In this document: positions 35,601 to 39,115 of the stretch, in pieces | Position numbering within the stretch: the stretch's first letter is position 1 | How the letters are laid out: each line of letters begins with the position of its first letter | Assembly: GCA_017514345.1 (NCBI GenBank) | Contig: JAFWKC010000083.1 | Coordinates: 1 to 39,115 of the forward strand | Direction: 5' to 3' | DNA from: Eubacterium sp. | GTDB taxonomy: Bacteria; Bacillota; Clostridia; Oscillospirales; Acutalibacteraceae | Length of the DNA: 39,115 bases | The notes under the pieces: generated by a model | Databases searched by the model: none | Seen by the model: only the letters and a program-made list of their open reading frames with translations | Told to the model about the DNA's origin: nothing | Position numbers and translations under genes: made by a program

Positions 35601-36986
35601 ATATTCTGCAAGCTTTTCTCCTGCGACCTTCTGGTTAACTCTGTATACGATAGCTTCCTGATTATTAAGCTCAATCGTATTGTTGTTTCCGTTAAATACA
35701 AGGTCAGTTTTCATCGCAAGCACCTTGTTCTTAATTGCCTGCGAAACCCTGTTGTTTACTTTGAAATACGCTTGTGCTTCATTCTCAAATTTAGTTGCAA
35801 AGTTTCCATCCGTGCAGTCGTCCAGATCCATTTCATTGAGAATATTAATCGTATGCTGAATAGCCTGAACGCTTTGCATATTCTGAACGTAAACACGAGT
35901 AAGCTTCGGTCGATTATTAAGATAATTTTCAAGCGCAGCACCTATAAAGTTTGTCGCTCTCTGCTGTGCATAAAGTGAATAACCGAATTTGATGTCGTCA
36001 ACAGCAGTAAAATGAACTGAGCCGTAGTCGTCAGCGTCAGTAAGCGCGTTGTATTCATCAACGACTGACTCTGTTGTAACTGAGTTAGTCGAATTTGCAG
36101 GGTTATACTGCGGCGCTTCACCCGTATAGTCGTTATCCTTTGTACGGGCAGCGTTGAGCGCCTGTACACCGATAAGAATATTCGAGTTTGAATGCGAATC
36201 GTTGTTCATAACGGCTTCGGACACGTTGATATTAACAAGCGTGTTATAGTTTTGGTCAAACGAAGTACCAAACGTGCTGTTCATCCAGCCCTTTAAGTCC
36301 TGGACAAACGTGTTAATACCGTTAATTGCGCCTTCTGCAACCGCAACTACCGATGAAAAAGCAGTTTCTCCCGAGCCAGCACCCGTAGAGCCCTGAACAT
36401 CCATAGCAGGATGATCGGCGTCTACGTACGATTTTATCGTGCCGTCATCGTTCTTTTCATCGTAATCCCCCATCCTCGCGCCTGCAAAAATACTGTATTT
36501 GAGAGCCTCTGGCATACCATCATAGTTAGGCGAAACACGTACATATGCAGTCTTTTTGAGATGCATCGAGCTGATACCAAGAGCGTTAGCGAATAACGTC
36601 TTGTCATCAACGTCTGCGGTAAGCTTGATATATCCTGCCGTAAGATAATTTTCATCCTCGGAAGTAGATGCAAAGGTATCCTCATCAACGTATCCCTTAA
36701 AGTCAATTTTGACAGTAAGGCTGTCTTTGTACTTACCGTTAACATCGTATCCGTTCTTAGCAAGATATTCGTACGCAGTACTTTCGAGCTCGGTTTCATC
36801 AACCTCAATTTTTGAACCGACTGCAGTCGCTGCTGAGTCTACTGCGCTCTGGAGCTTTGCACCAAGATAGTGGTGCAGTCCGATATCAATACTGAGTGCA
36901 GTAAAGCCAAGCAAGACGGTCAGCATTAATGCTGCCATCACAGTGATTGCGCCTCTCTCCTTTTTCAATCTCTTAAACTTTTTCAA
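26652..36986 (-). CDS. Giant TadG-like protein with bactofilin-like beta-solenoid
   Basis: A 3444-residue protein starting at TTG (36984-36986), eight bases after GGGAGG (36995-37000). Residues 1-60 are a TadE/TadG-type N-terminus: basic KKFKRLKKERG, a hydrophobic helix at about 12-37, and AKLQSAVDSAATAVG. Residues about 60-950 are mixed and largely helical, rich in Asn, Asp and Thr. From about 960 to 2985 the protein is a long series of short beta repeats of the form xLYVGGDMxAxxxIxxG: LKVGGNV, LYVSGDI, MYVGGDL, VKVGGDM, VYVGGNM, MYVNGNV, CYVGGDM. These resemble bactofilin-type right-handed beta-helix coils. An acidic Ser/Asn insert (about 2991-3056) follows. The end (about 3220-3410) includes GALMYAPQGNVDLDG and YDFYGSIMGH, reminiscent of the TadG/PilX C-terminal DUF7305-type fold. 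It is likely exported, with the N-terminal helix in the membrane. Last gene of a tad locus. Confidence 0.85.
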   Translation of the reverse strand: MKKFKRLKKERGAITVMAALMLTVLLGFTALSIDIGLHHYLGAKLQSAVDSAATAVGSKIEVDETELESTAYEYLAKNGYDVNGKYKDSLTVKIDFKGYVDEDTFASTSEDENYLTAGYIKLTADVDDKTLFANALGISSMHLKKTAYVRVSPNYDGMPEALKYSIFAGARMGDYDEKNDDGTIKSYVDADHPAMDVQGSTGAGSGETAFSSVVAVAEGAINGINTFVQDLKGWMNSTFGTSFDQNYNTLVNINVSEAVMNNDSHSNSNILIGVQALNAARTKDNDYTGEAPQYNPANSTNSVTTESVVDEYNALTDADDYGSVHFTAVDDIKFGYSLYAQQRATNFIGAALENYLNNRPKLTRVYVQNMQSVQAIQHTINILNEMDLDDCTDGNFATKFENEAQAYFKVNNRVSQAIKNKVLAMKTDLVFNGNNNTIELNNQEAIVYRVNQKVAGEKLAEYAAIEVDLDSDIEKQRMSRLEQLTSELTAIGFDKLYKNNSSTQGFLYQNFADTDGGNIGADTVILERYEDAQHNHVEKTDKNATLKYTYKLTVNGKKVNRNMDNVEEYLTSGGFNLNDVKATRLGAKYALTRTFKEKSDYIDMPNLRPFFTRQINQSVRDATKKRGQFNDGTTTGDRNVKLAVKTAQNDLSELQEDVTYTDNTYSDVSQYDNNYAKNLLFTDFKSNADSGLTKLGSSEQPLGGVSMSNHSFKGYELYDSDGKLKKAIDFVNQYDDWNHGNDWYGHEAVNKFANEGNGGVGTTSWEQNAVANKKTEINNEYGDSGASNNKSYRAKKVDVAQEISNTSKPNIEDVTGTPGQLNSVSKVLATPTKPIPNDVFLGGGGAANLNVAANNALRTAFNTQIRTIDGVADPALISDSTLALPATGMDAELPSNSSNNDAKWDKTYPTAYTTATTTIPGAPTSSPSTSGMSNGGEISGNFKPSTNDTWTLPNNTYYSNIYNHKRKGTGWFASWTDTSCIVGSGNTNVVTGDISMTNGKSVDNNGTLKVGGNVSFTGGSSHLTFGGNSTTEVAGFIDINTTASVEERKVSDGATLKVGKYLRQVGNENALEVGKNSTLIVSGTQKYPVGAIDTGDPNFSCAVVTNGNIKVWDNATFKANGDVVSTSGSKSVELCSGATMVVNGHLKVRDNLTVASGATLYVSGDIMTWSKITNNGTIICGGKVFTKSQDVINNGTLIAGSISVGENETRWLYNNGTVKTTGDVWINGQLLNNDGKNNVTTVFVCGGNLTTKDAIYNNPGKNSGSNAYIRVDGNIDANSGGGVVYNNYSNNSSGSRAYIYIGKKSNTGTINNYTNAYIHAWGTPAANGGSASDYGINCSSIQNSADCYIVSNTSIYSGSITNNVSSSSNTVSWISAKTTLRGTSITNGGSMYAGTDFTATSDLDTHDHILRAGHDLILSGTVNATGAIFTAGNVVSGNADITCTDMYSKNGITAKSINLTRNVKTDGKIKVTYKVTVGTSGNLYSNTNDIEAGSIENKNTVVAYNNITTTNNEIKNLKDMFAIHGGVNTNGCNLINGTTDNRVAVLRVRKSISAGYTENYGQIYAGTVLNSGSPDEGNLTVNYVKSGEVYSVYNFGTLYTAGTITAKGQIGSNGGDIRVLGDIVACNDDNYVTLLDIKNVTKLYVRGCVTTNGEDNKRLWIDKDSGVDCGETVISILGNGSGSWDCFKNKLDCFHNDQPGSTIYLGTKLNVYGAGPDGDSWFLNSGRLYVFGEINCNYMKSIWLTGEYNYGKTLAEDYVSGTYDDNTPKYSGLTYCFDKFNAPNAALNIGGQHFLFVEDEFIDNYNQEETPTVNISVKSVSMWGDAMAYAPNEANVTESITVQGTAVFNVQNKVETSGIIGDGQVVAPVEVEIAGEANLSGLSNVVFDGDKSANRLTGTRVEVRVNGNLTINGPINLTNSRLIVTGNIICTSITLDRSKVHVGGTLTVNGGGAITMTNSSQMLIDSNIPVCGAIVLDNSTLFVTEGIANAISATLTNGAWLVSRDDNQNADDDNVVLSGATSVSGSSNMFVDGKLRTTSVTANDGSKVYGYNGVEYTTNTTINVDTTTHGVDNSVVFCGDNTSYGGLIGFESDGTLYLPPNKPIDNSSNTNYHITVLNHGVVVCDSSIKSTWVQVGSDSSANGVATLYCADRITLIGNDTRYSNYGKLYAYGGTDVGSAHKGGKNSPDFDLLYDNSETFFGEIYYNGSKLTTWNYGYYEGHGDTYIDCGLNVNNYTDASGKKVGNRGTALYIPNGTTYVSGNVTLCNDNAALVAEDAGIVCQKDFKIGCTIWNYGTMHIYGAFTMDNSATYITDNKNTTSKPYEGWSLKNGSDWDNGGSKASFLAYNYGNRGGLLTFKGYVKNSGSLKMNYGLSVEGYCTQEGSAKDFAFVNFAGANAQFSGEFRCNGNRFFNRWDTSFGCDGRLTYGEIAFNCGQMYVGGDLLNGYNSEFSIRTPTDYRDNAVGWLNIGGSDSRSFSFMNGAYKINGDTTSNPAQHTMPNATLFVGGNMQIGNYESEHKAGTVLNVGTMYTRGYLKVYSYGGDEGINTGPSFYQTSLMLTNESNTFVGGECYSGSAAVTGKNSIFMVDGDLRVRRPLKVNMWLRFYDSGGTAGNVLSYFEDGQYKGKGWLGSNDDGYRACYMRVGGNVYANVEGRDLENWAATSFAGDVVPYDHSRDIDIQANANIFIGGSFYCPQKLYLKQNCKLVICGQGDSLYDSNGNLNWKCRALDELSDQKNNPLAFGPDITAVLKGNIQNLENRLTGERCALFAYMLLDMNICSSLVVHGNAFVRDTCKIRDMTKTYIYGDMIAKDYLEVGKSLADDQEDATQARLDKYKNTGENDTDYVFRNAGYMYVGGDLTSRKYTKIYASTTVKVGGDMQAGDWTQLLGNPYITLRHDARVYVGGNMRAYSSIDCGAYSEMYVNGNVTAYTQNIKLRDQMTCYVGGDMAAASYIELGKYDDNFYRGVKGMTRQQAEAYLDEIEHQHQEQLVNETGDVTDGGEFAYNGDEHERTNSENSSDAGNDNDTETESSASGDVNAVNDSTELENDDSDLAIGSEYYIGGNLISFTKYIREYAYSRAVTGGYVVATQHVTLRHNSDLWVLPEVFGKSTYHTTVYVPQEGWDTNLWTRLQNSFNKMFHDISEAVEPKAGSIYSMGQLTMNKNTSIFGTYDTMVFGQTVLRKGSLIYMGHDFDCWAPIYNLQSDFSSFDAFMDSMKANLGLSSSKTYKGFDSYDETQRDTYSKPIVIYANRNINVATTAKIRFTYFIANRGDVNFTNMNFASETSDVTRMDAKELPNAFASYKGDVNYYSLRGTLGALMYAPQGNVDLDGFAYDFYGSIMGHTVDINTFYINVHRFNNWRTMDLHIATSQKVYLISEEEYKNAQDNVDDMYMYGYDTNPDPTINEWAQPFFPGLPKDDTSSSESGGDYDDGFNTENSGSGGA

Positions 36987-37037
36987 GGTGTATGCCTCCC
37001 TTGTTATAAAGTAATAATTTATATATTATTTACAATA

Positions 37038-37697
37038 CTATTTTTTGATGTCCTCTGCCTTAGAATGAGCAAGAGAGAATTCAGTCTGCAGACGATAAAT
37101 TAAATCCTCTGCCTTGTCAATTGCACTTTCGTAAACCTGTGCAATTTCGGAATACTTTTTACTGTCATCGTCAGCCATTCCAGATTCAACCTGACCTGCA
37201 AGATCGTTAATCTTGCTTCTGTTTTTATCAACCTTTTTGGTTAAATGAGCAACGTCGCGCTGAAGGTCGCGGTTCTGGTCTTCAAGCTTTTTGTTTTCGT
37301 CCTGAAGAAGTCTGTTTTTAGTAAGCGCCTTTTGGAGCTTTTCTTCAAGCGCCTTAACCTCTTCGGTGTTGTCAGCAGGAACTACAACCTTGCGGTCAGC
37401 CTTTGCAAGCTTTGCCGAAAGAGAATCGCGCTCCTCTTTGCACTGGTTGAACAGATTTCTCATTCTGTCAGCTTCCTGCTTTGCCTGTTCAAGCTCATAA
37501 GTGAGCATTTCGTTATTGTTTTTCAGGTCAACTACGCGCTGGTCAAAAAGCTCAGTCGCGCTCTTGTTGGCTTTTTGCAGATTTGCAAGAACCTCGTCAA
37601 CCTGCTTAGGATCATATCCTCTAAGCACTCTGTCAAAGCTGTAAGACTTATTAGATGTGCCTAAAATGTCCTCCCTTTTAATTACCTCATCTGCCAT
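37038..37697 (-). CDS. DivIVA-domain coiled-coil protein
   Basis: A 219-residue cytoplasmic protein. The N-terminus has a DivIVA/GpsB-like motif, SFDRVLRGYDPKQVDEVLANL (residues about 19-39), followed by a long coiled coil with heptads through about residue 175 and a helical C-terminal tail. DivIVA proteins sense negative membrane curvature at poles and septa and recruit other factors. It lies between the DUF192 gene (25 bp upstream) and the giant TadG-like gene (51 bp downstream). A role in placing or anchoring the Tad apparatus is inference; it is not the standard cell-division divIVA, which usually sits near sepF and ylmH. Confidence 0.85.
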   Translation of the reverse strand: MADEVIKREDILGTSNKSYSFDRVLRGYDPKQVDEVLANLQKANKSATELFDQRVVDLKNNNEMLTYELEQAKQEADRMRNLFNQCKEERDSLSAKLAKADRKVVVPADNTEEVKALEEKLQKALTKNRLLQDENKKLEDQNRDLQRDVAHLTKKVDKNRSKINDLAGQVESGMADDDSKKYSEIAQVYESAIDKAEDLIYRLQTEFSLAHSKAEDIKK

Positions 37698-37722
37698 TAG
37701 ATTTCTATCCTTTCATTATTTG

Positions 37723-38070
37723 CTAAGCACGAAACTCCAGGATATCCCCAACAGATATCTGAAGCTCGTCGCAGACGCCCGAGTTCAGCTCAAGCATCTT
37801 ATATCCGCCTGCAACCTTTTTCCGCACCTTGCGAGGCGGCACCGCCTTGTCAATAAAGAGTACCTCTCCCTCCTTTGACATAGCGACTGTGTCAATATCA
37901 AACCTCATACCAAAGGTATGAATTTCATTACACGGCGTTAGCAAAAGTCCGTGGTCGCGCGCCATTTCGCGCCTGTACATCAGACCCATAAATCTTCTGA
38001 AAAATGATGAGGCGTCCTCAACTTCATTAATCAGCAGCTCGCCGTTTTTGTATAATTTAAGTAATTTCAT
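37723..38070 (-). CDS. DUF192 family protein
   Basis: A 115-residue protein with the DUF192 (COG1430) layout: RRFMGLMYRREMARDHGLLL at about 25-44, then the core HTFGMRFDIDTVAMSKEGEVLFID and a C-terminal VGDILEF. Many family members carry a signal peptide; this one appears cytoplasmic. Function unknown. It starts four bases after the tadC stop and is therefore within the same operon. DUF192 genes are found next to tad genes in other Bacillota (from memory, not checked). Confidence 0.88.
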   Translation of the reverse strand: MKLLKLYKNGELLINEVEDASSFFRRFMGLMYRREMARDHGLLLTPCNEIHTFGMRFDIDTVAMSKEGEVLFIDKAVPPRKVRKKVAGGYKMLELNSGVCDELQISVGDILEFRA

Positions 38071-38074
38071 ATCT

Positions 38075-39031
38075 TTAACTACTCATTCCACCCATACTTT
38101 GAATAACCTGGAATACTACAGGTCCGAGAATGATTAACAGAATAGCAGGAAGAATGAAGATAACCGTAGGAATCGTCATCTTGGTCGGTACCTTTGAAGC
38201 TACCTCCTTGATTTCCTCACTCTTATCCATTCTTAGCTGCTCAGCCTGAGCCTGAAGTACGTTTGTAATCGGAATACCGAGCTGGTTTGCCTGAGTTACA
38301 GCAGAAACAAAGGTTTTGAGCTCCTTAACGTCCGACGCTTCTGCAATAGCCTTGAGCGCTTCGTTTCTGTTTTTACCGAGCTGAACCTGTCTGAATACCG
38401 TCATAAGCTCGTCGATAAGCGGTCCTTCCATTCGCTCTGAAATCTTAACAAGCGAAGCGTCAAAGCTAAGTCCCGCTTCCATACAAACGCTCATAAGGTC
38501 TATGGTATCAGCAAGCTGCATTTTGATTGCATCCTGGTGTTTTTTCACCTTGAAAGAAAGATACAAATCAGGAGCAACTGCACCGAAAAGTATTCCGACA
38601 ATTACAGTAATAAGCGCTGGCTTAATCATTCCGTAAATGAATAATATAAGACTGATGCCGATTGATATTACTATTACTACGGCAGTAAATGCCGTTTTGA
38701 AAAATGTAAAGTTAGAAGCAGACAGATGAAGTCCTGCTTTTCTGAGCTTAGCTGCTAAAAGCTCTCTGTTTTTCTTTTGTCGTTCTGATTTAGTAGCGTT
38801 TTCACCGTAACGCTCCGTGTTATTAATCTTGTCAAGAAAAGGCTTGATAACACGGTCATAAAACGAAGTATCAACGTTCTTGTAATCAGCTTTAACCGTT
38901 TCTTTGCCGAGTGATTGCTTACGGCGGAAGTTGTTATCCTCCTCTTCGCCTCGTCTTGTAAGAAGAACAATAACGAGAGCAAAGGCAAAGAGCGCATAAG
39001 CTACTACAATTACAGGAATCCAAAATTTCAT
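38075..39031 (-). CDS. tadC: Tad pilus assembly protein TadC (type II secretion F family)
   Basis: A 318-residue inner-membrane platform protein for the Tad type IVc pilus system, paired with TadB. Transmembrane helices are at about 4-26, 108-132, 135-155 and 290-312. The T2SSF domain is between them: LADTIDLMSVCMEAGLSFDASLVKIS and VTQANQLGIPITNVLQAQAEQLR. The ATG at 39031 follows GGAGGG, with 12 bases to the stop of the upstream gene. Confidence 0.92.
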   Translation of the reverse strand: MKFWIPVIVVAYALFAFALVIVLLTRRGEEEDNNFRRKQSLGKETVKADYKNVDTSFYDRVIKPFLDKINNTERYGENATKSERQKKNRELLAAKLRKAGLHLSASNFTFFKTAFTAVVIVISIGISLILFIYGMIKPALITVIVGILFGAVAPDLYLSFKVKKHQDAIKMQLADTIDLMSVCMEAGLSFDASLVKISERMEGPLIDELMTVFRQVQLGKNRNEALKAIAEASDVKELKTFVSAVTQANQLGIPITNVLQAQAEQLRMDKSEEIKEVASKVPTKMTIPTVIFILPAILLIILGPVVFQVIQSMGGMSS

Positions 39032-39043
39032 ATTTTGCCCTCC

Positions 39044-39115
39044 TTACATCTTAACGGTTGTAATTTTCTTAACGAACATAAATGCCAGACCTTCAAGTCC
39101 TGCTGCTATGCCAAG
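39044..39115 (-). CDS. tadB: TadB-like protein, C-terminal fragment (runs off the window)
   Basis: The minus-strand frame reads LGIAAGLEGLAFMFVKKIT and ends TVKM before a TAA (39044-39046). The hydrophobic helix and FVKKITTVK tail match the end of TadB-type T2SSF proteins, and it lies directly upstream of tadC. Only 23 residues are visible, so identity rests largely on context. Confidence 0.65.
   Translation of the reverse strand, partial: LGIAAGLEGLAFMFVKKITTVKM

Noticed and set aside
26886..36600. Many plus-strand and out-of-frame minus-strand open frames of 60-140 codons inside the giant gene
   Set aside because: They follow the repetitive composition of the giant gene, lack ribosome binding sites and show no protein family features.
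26652..36986. Filamentous haemagglutinin or autotransporter
   Set aside because: No TPS domain, no barrel and a monoderm context; the N-terminus and neighbours point to TadG and the Tad system.

Overview
The window looks like chromosomal DNA from a Gram-positive Clostridia, most like Ruminococcus or its Oscillospiraceae relatives. Signs of this are a glgB-glgC-glgD-glgA glycogen operon with the GlgC-like subunit GlgD, a DUF3048 (YerB-type) protein, a lipoprotein with a lipobox, a DivIVA-type coiled-coil protein, strong AGGAGG-type ribosome binding sites and near-consensus sigma-A promoters. The species assignment is inference. Most genes are compact housekeeping clusters separated by convincing hairpin terminators.

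Layout. 1-743: structured direct repeats with 7-bp heptad ends, a four-helix-bundle (23S rRNA intervening-sequence type) gene, then an inverted copy of the repeat end. 744-3338: a glycoside-hydrolase-like protein and a zinc-ribbon signal peptidase I. 3366-3506: a small gene-less element of similar build. 3529-5994: a divergent pair, a possible degenerate MreB-like protein (-) and a membrane-anchored DUF3048 protein (+). 6041-9071 (-): a copper P-type ATPase with a CopZ-like domain fused at its C-terminus, preceded by a polytopic membrane protein. 9259-14125 (+): a Thr/Lys-rich lipoprotein and a 1236-residue secreted subtilase. 14164-15534 (-): hisH-hisF, divergent from tRNA-Ser(CGA). 15763-15915: a hairpin-rich non-coding element. 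15993-17078: a membrane-anchored protein with a TPR-like region. 17083-17426: a roughly 340-bp MITE-like element whose long inverted ends are themselves terminator hairpins. 17428-20438 (-): dapF-purC-purB. 20763-26558 (+): glgB-glgC-glgD-glgA, which makes ADP-glucose and builds and branches glycogen.

26652-39115 (-): the end of a Tad (tight adherence, type IVc pilus-like) locus, in transcription order tadB (3' end only), tadC, a DUF192 gene, a DivIVA-like gene, and one giant 3444-residue protein. The giant starts with a TadE/TadG-type membrane segment and continues into about 2000 residues of glycine-punctuated, bactofilin-like beta-solenoid repeats. This is the strongest candidate for an undescribed system: a TadG-anchored solenoid fibre apparently made and localised with a Tad machine.

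Other points of interest are an internal Shine-Dalgarno and ATG inside the copA-copZ fusion that could yield free chaperone, several families of structured repeats, and non-AUG starts on three exported-protein genes.
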